Shown here piece after piece: positions 1-10,097 of a stretch of DNA of 34,140 bases. The notes beneath the pieces are model-generated. The model ran no database searches. It worked only from the letters and a program-made list of their open reading frames with translations, and had not been told where the DNA came from. The stretch comes from Acidobacteria bacterium RIFCSPLOWO2_12_FULL_67_14b. Lineage in GTDB: Bacteria; Acidobacteriota; Vicinamibacteria; Vicinamibacterales; UBA2999. The first letter of the stretch is position 1. Every line of letters begins with the position of its first letter. Both the position numbers and the translations under genes were made by a program. Location: NCBI GenBank assembly GCA_001768615.1, contig MELE01000145.1, positions 8,931 through 43,070 of the forward strand, in the 5' to 3' direction.

Positions 1-2116
<2,116 letters not shown>

Positions 2117-2192
2117 ACTGCCTACCCCCTGTATGAAGGCCGCACGAACGCGCGGCCGAGATGCACGAGTATGCACGGATCGCGCTTCACAG

Positions 2193-2208
2193 CGCAAGAT
2201 TTAACCCA
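2193..2208 (-). promoter_or_regulatory. Candidate sigma-54 (-24/-12) promoter of glnN
   Basis: On the minus strand the sequence reads TGGGTTAAATCTTGCG: TGG, then TTGC, with exactly 10 nt between the GG and GC dinucleotides, as in the RpoN consensus TGGCAC-N5-TTGCA. Transcription would begin near 2182, giving a leader of about 65 nt before the ATG at 2116. The gene served, a glutamine synthetase, is a usual sigma-54 target. The CAC part of the -24 block is not conserved, so this is a pattern match supported by context, not proof. Confidence 0.4.
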
Positions 2209-2256
2209 CAAAATCCTGATATTCGGCCCAATTGATGCAGACTGAGCCTTCTAAAA

Positions 2257-2275
2257 TGCAGAAAATGCACGAATC
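2257..2275. repeat. Short 9-bp-period repeat upstream of glnN
   Basis: Two adjacent copies of a nonamer, AAAATGCAG and AAAATGCAC, lie in the gap between glnN and the SGNH hydrolase. It is A/T-rich against a GC-rich background and resembles in style the other short-period repeats in this window. I see no function in it. Confidence 0.45.
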
Positions 2276-2318
2276 GAATGACACCAGTATGGGCATTTGA
2301 CCGAAGCGGGCCCACAAA

Positions 2319-2414
2319 GAAACCACGAAGATCACGAAGTTCACCACGAAGCTCACGACGCCATTCGATCAAAACGAGTTTTCTTCGTGGTGCCTTCGTG
2401 GTCTTCGTGGTTTC
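2319..2414. repeat. Inverted repeat of ACCACGAAG-type nonamers
   Basis: The left arm (2319-2351) is a run of CACGAAG units; the right arm (2383-2414) is its near-exact reverse complement (CTTCGTGG units), separated by about 31 nt. Each arm is itself a degenerate period-9 tandem repeat. The structure lies just downstream of the SGNH hydrolase stop and upstream of glnN, both on the minus strand, so its RNA would fold into a long hairpin between the two genes. There is no clear T-run, so a classical terminator is not supported. Confidence 0.7.
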
Positions 2415-2427
2415 TCTTCTGAGCCGT

Positions 2428-3294
2428 TCACGGGAACAGCGTCCGTTGGGCGCAGGTCGTTGAGGGCGCCCGGTTGGTGCCGTCACGCAAGGCCGGTAAC
2501 GTCAGCTCGGCAAACACCGCGTACCCACCGTCGCCGGGATGGAATCCGTCCGAGGCGTAGTTCGCCGGCAGGTACAAGCGCGCGTCGCACATCAGATCCA
2601 CCACCAGCACGTTGCGCGCCGTGAGCGCGTTGACCCGGTCGCTCAGGCCCACCGCCACGCGTTGCATGATGCTCTTCTCGACCACGGGGTTCGCCGCGAG
2701 GTACGGCGCCCCGGCGAGGTTCGGCAGGTTGAGCGCGACGATGCGCGCGTTGGGGGCGCGGGCGCGGATGCGCGCGACGAGCTCTTCCAGATCCGTGCCC
2801 CACTGGCGCACCTGCGCGTCCACGAAGGTGGGGATGTTCGCGACGTTTTGCGAGCGGGCCGCAAACGCGATCGTGTTGGCGTCGTTGCCGCCGGCGAAGA
2901 TCGTGATGTGCGTGGTTTCGCCGGGCACGAACGGCGCCTCGCGCTCGATGAAGTTCCCGGCGAGGTTGTCGATCGGCCGGCCGGCGGACGCGGCAAGGTC
3001 GAAGACCGCCTGGCTCAACACCGAACCGGGCAGGCTGAGATTGCGGTGCCCGACGGTCCTGCCGCCCTCGCGCAACCGTTGCAGCAGGATCTGGACGTAA
3101 CCCTTGCCCTGCGGGCATTCGGCGAAGGGGAGGCACGGCGAGGAGCTGCCGAAGCCGATGCCGTCGCTGGCGCCGATTGCCGTGTAAAAGGTGGCCTGGC
3201 TGGGTGAATCTGGGGAGGGCGAGGTCGGGGTCCCAGCCTTGGTGCAGGCCGCGGTCCCCGCGACCAGCCCGGCTATGAGGAGGATTCGTGTCAT
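2428..3294 (-). CDS. SGNH/GDSL-family hydrolase, secreted or lipoprotein
   Basis: Predicted esterase or lipase of the SGNH superfamily, acting outside the cytoplasmic membrane. Start chosen at ATG 3294 (MTRILLIAGLVAGTAAC), because this gives a clean signal peptide; a further in-frame start lies 13 codons upstream. The signal ends in GTAAC, a weak lipobox, so it may be a lipoprotein with a Ser/Pro-rich linker after the Cys. Catalytic blocks: GASDGIG carries the nucleophile Ser of block I, GGND is block III, and SDGFHPGD carries the Asp and His of block V. Length is 288 aa. It is divergent from the acyl-CoA synthetase gene, with 37 bp between starts. The substrate cannot be told from sequence. 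Confidence 0.85.
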   Translation of the reverse strand: MTRILLIAGLVAGTAACTKAGTPTSPSPDSPSQATFYTAIGASDGIGFGSSSPCLPFAECPQGKGYVQILLQRLREGGRTVGHRNLSLPGSVLSQAVFDLAASAGRPIDNLAGNFIEREAPFVPGETTHITIFAGGNDANTIAFAARSQNVANIPTFVDAQVRQWGTDLEELVARIRARAPNARIVALNLPNLAGAPYLAANPVVEKSIMQRVAVGLSDRVNALTARNVLVVDLMCDARLYLPANYASDGFHPGDGGYAVFAELTLPALRDGTNRAPSTTCAQRTLFP

Positions 3295-3331
3295 ATCCCG
3301 AAACACCTGTGCAAGAATTGCGCCCCTGACC

Positions 3332-5095
3332 ATGCCAACCCCCGCCGCTCGTCCGTGGACGCGCTTCTATCATCCGTCAACCGAGGCCGACCTCGGCCCC
3401 CTGAAGTGGCCGCACATGCCGGCCGCCATCCGCGAGGCGGCCGCCACCTATCGGGAGCAACCGGCGTTCACCCTCGGGCTGGCGAACGGCTCGCAGGGCG
3501 GCCTGACCTTTGGCGACGTCGATCGGCTGTCGGATGCCTTCGCGGCGTACCTGCGCGAGGAGGCGGGCTTCTCGCCCGGCGATCGCATCGCGATCCAGAT
3601 GCCGAACTGTCTCGCGTATCCCGTGGCGGTCTTCGGCGCGCTCAAGGCGGGGCTGGTGATGGTGAACACGAACCCCCTCTACACCACCACGGAAATGATC
3701 CACCAGTTCTCCGATAGCGGCGCCGTCGGCCTGATCGCGATCGATTTGTTCGCGCCGAAGGTGGCCGAGGTCCTGCCCAAGACCTCGATCAAGACCGTGA
3801 TCGTGGTGACGATTGCGGACCTGCTGCCGCCGTTCAAGCGCACCTTGATCCGGTTTGTCCAGAAATACGTGAAGAAGATGGTGCCGCCGATCGCGTTCGC
3901 GCACACGACCTTTACGCGGGCCCTGGCGCAGGGCGCCGACCGCGTGGCCGCCGGCGCCGACCCGCGGCTGTACGCCGAGCCGCTCACGCACCAGAGCATT
4001 GCCGCGCTGCAATACACGGGCGGCACCACCGGCGTGGCCAAGGGCGCGGTGCTGTCGCATGGCAACCTGATGGCCAACGTGATGCAGGGCCTCGCGATGT
4101 GGCGCCCATTCCTCCACCTGGGCCAGGAGGTGATGCTCACGGCGCTGCCGCTGTACCACATCTTCGCGTTCACCGCGAACCTGATGATCTTCTTCGTGGC
4201 CGGCGGACGCAACGTGCTCGTCCCGAGCCCGCGCCCGCTCTCGAACCTGAAAGCCGTGATGACGCGCGAGCCGATCACCTGGTTCACCGGCGTCAATACG
4301 CTGTTTGCCGCGCTGATGCACGAGGCCTGGTTCCTCGAGAAGAAGGACTGGACCCTTCGCGGATCCGTGGCCGGTGGCATGGCGCTCGTCCCGGTAATCG
4401 GCGAACGCTGGGAGCAGACGACGAAGACGCCCATCTACCAGGGGTACGGCCTCACCGAGACCTCGCCGGTGGCGACGCTCAACCCCTTCCATCGCCCGAA
4501 GCGCGAGGCCATCGGCGTGCCCGTGCCGGGCACCGACGTCCGCTTCGTCGATGCGTCCAACAACGACGTGGCCACGGGCGAGGTCGGCGAGTTGTGGATC
4601 AAGGGCCCCCAGGTGATGCAAGGCTACTGGCAGCGCCCCGATGAAACGGCGCGCGTGCTTCGCGATGGATGGCTGGCCACGGGCGACATCGCCAGGATGG
4701 ACGAGGACGGCTACATCCAGATCGTCGATCGCAAGAAGGACATGATTCTCGTCAGCGGCTTCAACGTCTACCCGAATGAGGTCGAAGCCGTGATCGCCGA
4801 GCACGCCGGAGTGGCCGACGTCGCCGTGGTCGGCGTGCCCGACGACGAAACCGGCGAGATCGTGCTGGCGTTCGTGGTCAAGAAGGATCCGTCGCTCACC
4901 GAAGAAGCCGTCCGGCAGCACTGCCGGCAATCCCTCACCGGCTACAAGGTGCCGCGAATGGTGGTCTTCCGCACCGACCTCCCCAAGTCGAACGTGGGCA
5001 AGGTGCTGCGGAAGGACCTGCGCGACGATGCCCTGAAGGCGTTCCTGGCGAAGAAGTCGGGCTCCGGGCTCCGGGCTCCGGGGGGTAATGGATAA
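3332..5095 (+). CDS. fadD: Long-chain fatty acid--CoA ligase (FadD-like AMP-binding enzyme)
   Basis: Activates fatty acids to acyl-CoA through an acyl-adenylate. Start taken at ATG 3332 (MPTPAARPWTRFYHP); the open frame extends 47 codons further 5' but would overlap the divergent SGNH gene. Motifs: P-loop YTGGTTGVAKGAVLSHGN near residue 228, GYGLTETSP near 370, the fatty-acyl-CoA synthetase signature DGWLATGDIARMDEDGYI near 445 followed by DRKKDMILVSGFNVYPNEVE, and the catalytic Lys in SNVGKVLRKDLRD near 556. Length 587 aa fits FadD. The last residues (SGSGLRAPGGNG) come from a CCGGGCT heptamer repeat and look like an added tail. The stop overlaps the next start by 8 nt. Substrate chain length is not deducible. 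Confidence 0.92.
   Translation: MPTPAARPWTRFYHPSTEADLGPLKWPHMPAAIREAAATYREQPAFTLGLANGSQGGLTFGDVDRLSDAFAAYLREEAGFSPGDRIAIQMPNCLAYPVAVFGALKAGLVMVNTNPLYTTTEMIHQFSDSGAVGLIAIDLFAPKVAEVLPKTSIKTVIVVTIADLLPPFKRTLIRFVQKYVKKMVPPIAFAHTTFTRALAQGADRVAAGADPRLYAEPLTHQSIAALQYTGGTTGVAKGAVLSHGNLMANVMQGLAMWRPFLHLGQEVMLTALPLYHIFAFTANLMIFFVAGGRNVLVPSPRPLSNLKAVMTREPITWFTGVNTLFAALMHEAWFLEKKDWTLRGSVAGGMALVPVIGERWEQTTKTPIYQGYGLTETSPVATLNPFHRPKREAIGVPVPGTDVRFVDASNNDVATGEVGELWIKGPQVMQGYWQRPDETARVLRDGWLATGDIARMDEDGYIQIVDRKKDMILVSGFNVYPNEVEAVIAEHAGVADVAVVGVPDDETGEIVLAFVVKKDPSLTEEAVRQHCRQSLTGYKVPRMVVFRTDLPKSNVGKVLRKDLRDDALKAFLAKKSGSGLRAPGGNG
5058..5084. repeat. CCGGGCT heptamer tandem repeat at the 3' end of the acyl-CoA synthetase gene
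   Basis: About three copies of the 7-bp unit GCTCCGG directly precede the overlapping stop and start region at 5088-5095. The same heptamer family recurs at 29108-29130. The unit is not a multiple of 3, so a copy-number change would alter the enzyme's last residues and its overlap with the next start codon. Confidence 0.75.
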
Positions 5096-6032
5096 CGTTT
5101 GTCACTCGCTGATGGGCGCCGCGCTCGGGAAGGCAGGACTCGCCCGGCGCACCACGCTCGGTATGAGCACCCTCGTCATCGCCAACAACCTTCCAGACGT
5201 CGACGCCGCCGTCTTTGCCACGAACACGCTCGTCATGTCGTTCCGGCGCGGGTGGACGCATGGCGTGCTGGCTCAGGCTTTGCTGCCGCTCGCGCTTGCG
5301 GGCACGATGGCGGCGTACGATCGCCTGGTCGTACGGAAGCGCGCGAACGCCCCGCCACCGGCGAAGGCAGGGGAGTTGGTGCTCCTGGCCTACGTCGGCG
5401 TGCTCGCGCATGTGTTCATGGACTTTCTGAACAGCTACGGCGTGCGCCTCCTCATGCCATTCTCGGATCGATGGTTCTACGGCGACGCCCTCTACATCGT
5501 CGATCCCTGGATGTATCTCGTGCTTGGCGCCGGGTGGTGGCTCGCTCGGCGGCGCGAACGCCAGGGGCTGACCCGGGCGGAACGTCCGGCGCGGGTCGCC
5601 GTCACAGTTGCGGCCGTCTACATGGCGGCGATGCTCGGATCCAACCTGCTTGCGCGCGCGACGGTGCGCGACGGCCTGACTCGCGCCGGACTGCCGGCGG
5701 GCACCCGCTTCATGGTCACGCCGGTGCTGGTCAATCCGTTCGAGCGCGAGGTGGTCGTTGACCTCGGCGCCCGGTACGAGAAAGGCATGGTGTGGTTCGA
5801 GCCGCTGCCGCACTTCCGCCCGTCGGGATTCGGCATCGATACGGGATTGAACGACCCTGCCGTTCAGCCGGCCCTGCAGACCGCGCTGGCCCGCGCCTTC
5901 CTCGGCTGGTCGCGTTTCCCGTTTGCCGCGGTCGGGCCCGGCGGCATCTGGCTCAACGATTACCGCTATGCGAACGTCGGCCTCGGCGGCTGGTCGGCGG
6001 TCAAGGTGATTTCACAGACCCAGATACAATGA
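5088..6032 (+). CDS. YdjM-family membrane-bound metal-dependent hydrolase
   Basis: Member of the YdjM/LexA-regulated membrane hydrolase family (PF04307 type), 314 aa, inner membrane. The N-terminus MDNVCHSLMGAALG has the conserved His after DN; NNLPDVDA near residue 33 and RGWTHGVLAQALLPLAL near 48 supply the Asp and His of the presumed metal site, and HVFMDFLNSYGVRLLMPFS near 110 is the other hallmark. Hydrophobic segments lie near residues 57-72, 95-110, 143-155 and 175-190. The ATG overlaps the upstream stop by 8 nt, so the two are probably co-translated. The family has no firmly known substrate; the lipid and envelope neighbours suggest a membrane role, which is inference. Confidence 0.85.
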   Translation: MDNVCHSLMGAALGKAGLARRTTLGMSTLVIANNLPDVDAAVFATNTLVMSFRRGWTHGVLAQALLPLALAGTMAAYDRLVVRKRANAPPPAKAGELVLLAYVGVLAHVFMDFLNSYGVRLLMPFSDRWFYGDALYIVDPWMYLVLGAGWWLARRRERQGLTRAERPARVAVTVAAVYMAAMLGSNLLARATVRDGLTRAGLPAGTRFMVTPVLVNPFEREVVVDLGARYEKGMVWFEPLPHFRPSGFGIDTGLNDPAVQPALQTALARAFLGWSRFPFAAVGPGGIWLNDYRYANVGLGGWSAVKVISQTQIQ

Positions 6033-6036
6033 GGGC

Positions 6037-6933
6037 ATGCGCGTCGCCGCCCTGCTGCTGGCCGTCCTCGTGACGATTCCCGCGACGGTCTCGGGTTGGG
6101 GCTTCGAGGCCCACAAGTTCATCGCCGACCGGATGATTGGGCTGCTGCCGCCGGAGTTGAAGCCGCTCTTCGAAAAGCGCCGGGCGTACGTCGTCGAACG
6201 CGCGATCGATCCCGACCTGTGGCGCACTGTCGGTTGGGAGCAGGAGCCCCCGAATCATTTCCTGGACCTGGATCACGAGGCCTTCGGCCCGTATCCGTTC
6301 GACGGCCTCCCGCGCGACTACGCCGCGGCCGTGCAGAAGTTCGGCAAGGACTTCATGCACGAGCAGGGCCTCTTGCCCTGGCGGGTCCAGGAGTTCTACG
6401 GCATGTTGCAGCGCGAGTTCGAATCGCTCAAGCGCAAGCCGGCCCCCGGTTATGCCTCGGACAACATCGTGCTCTACTCCGCGATCCTCGCGCACTACGT
6501 GGCCGACGGGCACGTGCCCCTGCATGCCGTGGTCAACTACAACGGACAACTCACCGGACAGGAAGGCTTGCACTCCCGATGGGAGTCAGAGCTTTTCGAA
6601 CGGAACCGCACGCGCCTGAAGGTGGCGCCGGCGCCGCCCAAGGGGGTGGCGACGCCTCGCGACTTCATGTTCGACGCGCTGCTTGCCAGCAACCGCCACG
6701 CGGCCAGCGTACTCGAGTCGGACCAGAAGGCCGCCGCGGGCCGCGAGTTCTACGACGATGCGTACTTCGAGGCGCTGGCGGCGGGCACGCTGCCCGTGCT
6801 CGAACGCCGGCTGAACGATTCCATCACGGCGGTGGCCTCCGTGATCATCGGCGCCTGGGAACAGGCCGGCCGGCCCGCTGTGCCCACGGATTCGCCGCGA
6901 ACCCCGCGGCGAATTCGCCGTCCTAATCAGTAA
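6037..6933 (+). CDS. S1/P1 nuclease / zinc-dependent phospholipase C superfamily protein, secreted
   Basis: Secreted trinuclear-zinc phosphodiesterase-fold protein, 298 aa. The signal peptide (MRVAALLLAVLVTIPATVSG) would be cut just before WGFEAH; in S1/P1 nucleases and phospholipase C the new N-terminal Trp and the His five residues on both bind zinc, and both are present. Other ligands: Asp in AIDPDLW, HFLDLDH, the core HYVADGHVPLH (H-x3-D-x5-H spacing as in S1/P1), and GLHSRWESE, where Glu replaces the usual Asp of HxxxD. Whether it cleaves nucleic acid or phospholipid cannot be decided. A GAGGG element sits before the ATG, and a TACAAT hexamer lies 6 nt upstream of it. The C-terminus is Arg/Pro-rich. 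Confidence 0.82.
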   Translation: MRVAALLLAVLVTIPATVSGWGFEAHKFIADRMIGLLPPELKPLFEKRRAYVVERAIDPDLWRTVGWEQEPPNHFLDLDHEAFGPYPFDGLPRDYAAAVQKFGKDFMHEQGLLPWRVQEFYGMLQREFESLKRKPAPGYASDNIVLYSAILAHYVADGHVPLHAVVNYNGQLTGQEGLHSRWESELFERNRTRLKVAPAPPKGVATPRDFMFDALLASNRHAASVLESDQKAAAGREFYDDAYFEALAAGTLPVLERRLNDSITAVASVIIGAWEQAGRPAVPTDSPRTPRRIRRPNQ

Positions 6934-7610
6934 TGGATGTTTACCTCGTGCCCATCGGCCGCGACCACTTCGAGTGTTACTACGAAGCGCCGGACGATGA
7001 GGAGGTGGAACCCATGGAAGGGCTGGGGTTCTTCGGCCGCATCCGGGCGCGGTTCCAGGCCCAGCTGCGCGATGCCGAGCGCGCTCGGCACGCGGCCCCT
7101 CTGGCAGCTCCCAAGACGCTGCTCGACAGGCTGCAACGCCGATCGATGCGCTGGATCGCCGAGCGCATCGCGGAGCAGCGGTTGTTGTGGCACCTGCGCA
7201 AGGCGCACGACGCCACGCTCTTCATCCCGACCGACCTCGCGAACGCGGCCGCCGAGCAGCTGATGCAGGTCTCGCTCAAGCGCGACGCCGAACGGCATCT
7301 GCGGCTGCTCGCCGTGCACTCGGTGCTGTTGTTGCTGTCGGCACCGGTGGCGTTTGTGCCGGGTCCGAACGTGCTGGGCTACCTGTTCACCTTCACCGTG
7401 GTCGGCCACTTCCTGGCCTGGCGGGGCGCGCGCCGCGGCCTGGCCGGCGTCAGGTGGGAGATCCGCCGCAGCGACGAACTGGCCGACCTGCGCCGCGCCT
7501 TCGGGTTGAACGCCGGCGCCCGGCACCGCGAGATCCACGAGGTGGCCGACCGCCTCCACATGCCCCGGATGGCGACCTGGGTGGAGCGGATGGCCGCGCC
7601 GACCGCGTGA
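6933..7610 (+). CDS. K+/H+ exchange-related (Mit_KHE1-like) protein
   Basis: 225 aa. The opening [23 protein letters not shown] and overall layout resemble the mitochondrial K+-H+ exchange-related family (PF10173 type); this is recall-based and not strong. A long charged helical region (residues 30-110) is followed by two adjacent hydrophobic segments, about 124-141 ([18 protein letters not shown]) and 145-160, which would form a membrane hairpin. A hydrophilic C-terminal domain follows. The start overlaps the preceding stop by one base (TAATG), so it is co-translated with the secreted phosphodiesterase gene. Role in ion exchange is a family label only. Confidence 0.6.
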   Translation: MDVYLVPIGRDHFECYYEAPDDEEVEPMEGLGFFGRIRARFQAQLRDAERARHAAPLAAPKTLLDRLQRRSMRWIAERIAEQRLLWHLRKAHDATLFIPTDLANAAAEQLMQVSLKRDAERHLRLLAVHSVLLLLSAPVAFVPGPNVLGYLFTFTVVGHFLAWRGARRGLAGVRWEIRRSDELADLRRAFGLNAGARHREIHEVADRLHMPRMATWVERMAAPTA

Positions 7611-7623
7611 TATTCTCGACGCT

Positions 7624-8649
7624 GTGACCCTCGGCGAGCTGGCACGGCGATTGGAGTGCCCCGTGGAAGGGGACTCCGGCATCGAGATCCATCGCGTGGC
7701 CAGGATCGAATCGGCCGGCCCCGGCGACCTGACCTTTCTTGCCAACCCCAAGTACGCCGGCGCACTGGCGGTGACGAAGGCCAGCGCGGTGATTGCCGCG
7801 GAGGCCACGGGCGCGCCCTGCGCGGTGATTCGCAGCGCCTGGCCGTACCTGACCTTCGCGCGCGCCGCGCAAGTGCTATCGCCCGACCACCGGCCAGAGC
7901 CCGGCGTGCATGCGCTGGCGGCGATTGCCAAGGATGCCGAGGTCGACCCGAGCGCGACGGTCGGGCCCTTCGCCGTCGTGTCGAGCGGCGCCCGCGTCGG
8001 CGCTCGTACCATCGTTCATCCCCACGTCGTGATCGGTGCCGGCGCGGTGGTCGGCCCCGACTGCGTGCTGCACGCGCACGTCTCGATTCGCGAGCGGTGC
8101 ACGCTCGGTGCGCGCGTGATCGTCCAAGACGGCGCGGTGATCGGCAGCGACGGCTACGGCTTCGCGCAGCGCCCGGATGGGTCGCACGAGAAGATTCCGC
8201 AAACCGGGCCGGTCGTGATCGAAGACGATGTGGAGATTGGCGCGAACACGACGATCGACCGGCCGGCGGTCGGCGAAACGCGCATCCAGGCCGGGACGAA
8301 GATCGATAACCTGGTCCAGGTCGGCCACGGCGTCACGATCGGCCGCCACGTCCTGCTGGCGGCCCAGGTGGGCATCGCCGGCAGCACCGTGATCGGCGAT
8401 CATGTGATCTTCGGCGGCCAGGTGGGCGTCGGCGGCCACCTGACGATCGGCGATCGGGTGAAGGCCGTCGGGCAATCGGGCATCACCAATTCGGTGGCGG
8501 CCGATACGTTCGTCTCGGGCTATCCGGCCATCGAGAACGGCGAATGGCGTCGATCGTCGGCAGTGTTCCGGAAGCTGCCGGAAATGCGGCGGCAGTTGAG
8601 GGACCTCGAGAGCCGGCTGGCGGCCATTGAAGAGAAAAAGAGACCATGA
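7624..8649 (+). CDS. lpxD: UDP-3-O-(3-hydroxyacyl)glucosamine N-acyltransferase (LpxD)
   Basis: Third step of lipid A synthesis: transfers a 3-hydroxyacyl chain from ACP to N2 of UDP-3-O-acyl-glucosamine in the cytoplasm. 341 aa, GTG start. Domains: N-terminal uridine-binding domain (TLGELARRL...[20 protein letters not shown]), then a left-handed beta-helix of hexapeptide repeats (about residues 100-305), with the catalytic His in [12 protein letters not shown] near 238, and a C-terminal helix ([21 protein letters not shown]) typical of the trimer. A TGATATTCT extended -10-like element lies 7 nt before the GTG. The stop overlaps the M16 gene by 4 nt (ATGA). The usual fabZ-lpxA partners are not adjacent; two M16 peptidase genes separate it from lpxB. 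Confidence 0.95.
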   Translation: MTLGELARRLECPVEGDSGIEIHRVARIESAGPGDLTFLANPKYAGALAVTKASAVIAAEATGAPCAVIRSAWPYLTFARAAQVLSPDHRPEPGVHALAAIAKDAEVDPSATVGPFAVVSSGARVGARTIVHPHVVIGAGAVVGPDCVLHAHVSIRERCTLGARVIVQDGAVIGSDGYGFAQRPDGSHEKIPQTGPVVIEDDVEIGANTTIDRPAVGETRIQAGTKIDNLVQVGHGVTIGRHVLLAAQVGIAGSTVIGDHVIFGGQVGVGGHLTIGDRVKAVGQSGITNSVAADTFVSGYPAIENGEWRRSSAVFRKLPEMRRQLRDLESRLAAIEEKKRP

Positions 8650-10097
8650 GAAACCGGCTCACGGCGGGTCTCAAGACCCGCCTCTACCTGTTCGTCGTCA
8701 CTGCGGCGCTCGTGTGGCTGGTGCCGCTGGACGCCGCCGTGCGGCCGCCCAAGCTGCAATACCAGCGGCTCGTGCTGCCCAACGGCCTGGTCGTGATCCT
8801 CCACGAAGACAAGTCGACGCCGATCGTGCACGTCGAGCTCCAGTACCACGTGGGCTCGAAGAACGAGAAGCCCGGCCGCACCGGCTTTGCGCACTTCTTC
8901 GAGCACCTGATGTTCAAGGGCTCGAAGAACGTCGAGCCCGAGCAGCACACGTCGATTGTCGCTTCGGTCGGCGGGCAGGCCAACGCCTACACGAACGAGG
9001 ACACCACGGTGTTCTGGCAGACGATGCCGGCGCCGTACCTGCCGCTGGCCTTGTGGATGGAAGCCGATCGCATGGCGACGCTGCGGATCGACGAGAAGAC
9101 GTTCGTGACCGAGCGGGAAGTGGTGAAGGAAGAGCGCCGCATGCGCATCGAGAACCCGCCGTTCGGGCTGCTGAACGAGCTCATCACCCTTCACGCCTTC
9201 GACGTGCACCCCTATAAGTACCCGGTGATCGGCAGCATGAACGACCTCAATGCCGCGACCATCGAGGATGTGCGGGACTTCTACACGACCTACTACGTGC
9301 CCGAGAACGCCACGCTCCTGATCGTGGGCGACTTCGACACCGACGGCGTCGTGAGCTTGGTCAACCAGTACTTCGGCCGCGTGCCGAAGGCGGCCAGGCC
9401 CGTGCCCCGCGACATTCCCCAGGAGCCGGAGCACAAGAAAGAGAAGCGCGTGGTCGTGGAGCAGCCGTGGCCGCTGCCGGCCGTGGTCGTGGCCTACCAC
9501 GTGCCGTACAACGGGCACCCGGACTCGTATCCGATGTTCGTGATGTCGAAGACGCTCTCGGACGGCCAGACCTCGCGCATCTACCGCAAGCTGGTTTACG
9601 AGACGGGGATTGCGCTGACGGCATTCGGCAGCAGCAGCTTCCTCGAGCAGCCCGGCATCTTCTACGCCGTCGCCATCGTCAATCCGGGCCAGTCGGCCGA
9701 CGCGGCCGAGACGGCGCTCGTCGCCGAGTTCGAGAAGCTGAAGGCGGACGGCATCACCGAACGCGAGCTGCAGCGCGCGAAGAACCAGTTCTCGCGCGAC
9801 TACATCGTCAGCCGCCTGTCGATCAAGGAGAAGGCGTCCCAACTGGGGCACGCCGAGGTGATTCAGAAAGACATCACGACGGCGGACGGTGAATACGACA
9901 CGTTCCTGAAGGTGTCGACCGAGGATGTGAAGCGGACGGCGCGGCAGTATTTCACGCCGGAACGGCGGCTGGTGCTGAAGGTGATGCCGAAGGCGGGTGC
10001 GGCGGGTGCGGCGGGTGCGGCGGGTGCGGCGGGTGCGGCGGGTGCGGCGGGTGCGGCGGGTGCAGCAGGTGCAGCAGGTGCGGGAGTGAAGCAGTGA
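8646..10097 (+). CDS. M16-family zinc peptidase, catalytic member, secreted
   Basis: Insulinase/pitrilysin-type (M16) metallopeptidase, 483 aa. N-terminal signal or anchor (residues 1-30), then [23 protein letters not shown], the inverted zinc motif HFFEH near residue 82 with the downstream Glu in TEREVVKEE near 157, and the second M16 domain ([18 protein letters not shown] near 310). It is followed by a non-catalytic M16 partner with a 4-nt GTGA overlap; such pairs form a two-subunit peptidase. Two oddities: the start region encodes TAGLKTRLY from a GGCGGGTC hairpin repeat at 8663-8682, and the C-terminus ends in nine Gly-Ala-Ala units from a 9-bp tandem repeat. Its place between lpxD and lpxB suggests envelope protein quality control, which is inference. 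Confidence 0.92.
   Translation: MRNRLTAGLKTRLYLFVVTAALVWLVPLDAAVRPPKLQYQRLVLPNGLVVILHEDKSTPIVHVELQYHVGSKNEKPGRTGFAHFFEHLMFKGSKNVEPEQHTSIVASVGGQANAYTNEDTTVFWQTMPAPYLPLALWMEADRMATLRIDEKTFVTEREVVKEERRMRIENPPFGLLNELITLHAFDVHPYKYPVIGSMNDLNAATIEDVRDFYTTYYVPENATLLIVGDFDTDGVVSLVNQYFGRVPKAARPVPRDIPQEPEHKKEKRVVVEQPWPLPAVVVAYHVPYNGHPDSYPMFVMSKTLSDGQTSRIYRKLVYETGIALTAFGSSSFLEQPGIFYAVAIVNPGQSADAAETALVAEFEKLKADGITERELQRAKNQFSRDYIVSRLSIKEKASQLGHAEVIQKDITTADGEYDTFLKVSTEDVKRTARQYFTPERRLVLKVMPKAGAAGAAGAAGAAGAAGAAGAAGAAGAAGAGVKQ
8663..8682. repeat. GGCGGGTC hairpin repeat in the 5' end of the M16 gene
   Basis: A perfect 8-bp stem (GGCGGGTC / GACCCGCC) with a TCAA loop lies 17 nt inside the coding region and encodes residues around AGLKTRL. 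A related palindrome with the same arms except one base (GGCGGGAC / GTCCCGCC) lies between two genes at 23589-23608, so it is probably a dispersed palindromic repeat that has become part of the signal sequence. Confidence 0.65.
9996..10082. repeat. 9-bp tandem repeat encoding Gly-Ala-Ala
   Basis: Nine consecutive copies of GGTGCGGCG (the last two with GCA in place of GCG) plus a partial tenth. The unit keeps frame, so copy-number change would only lengthen or shorten the Gly-Ala-Ala tail of the M16 peptidase. Near-identity of the first seven units points to recent expansion. Confidence 0.95.

Noticed and set aside
3377-4930. Long minus-strand open frame opposite the acyl-CoA synthetase gene
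   Set aside because: Antisense composition artefact; no recognisable domain, and the plus strand has complete FadD motifs.
9996-10082. Collagen-like Gly-X-Y domain
   Set aside because: The units are only Gly-Ala-Ala without Pro and derive from one 9-bp DNA repeat, so low-complexity expansion is the better explanation.
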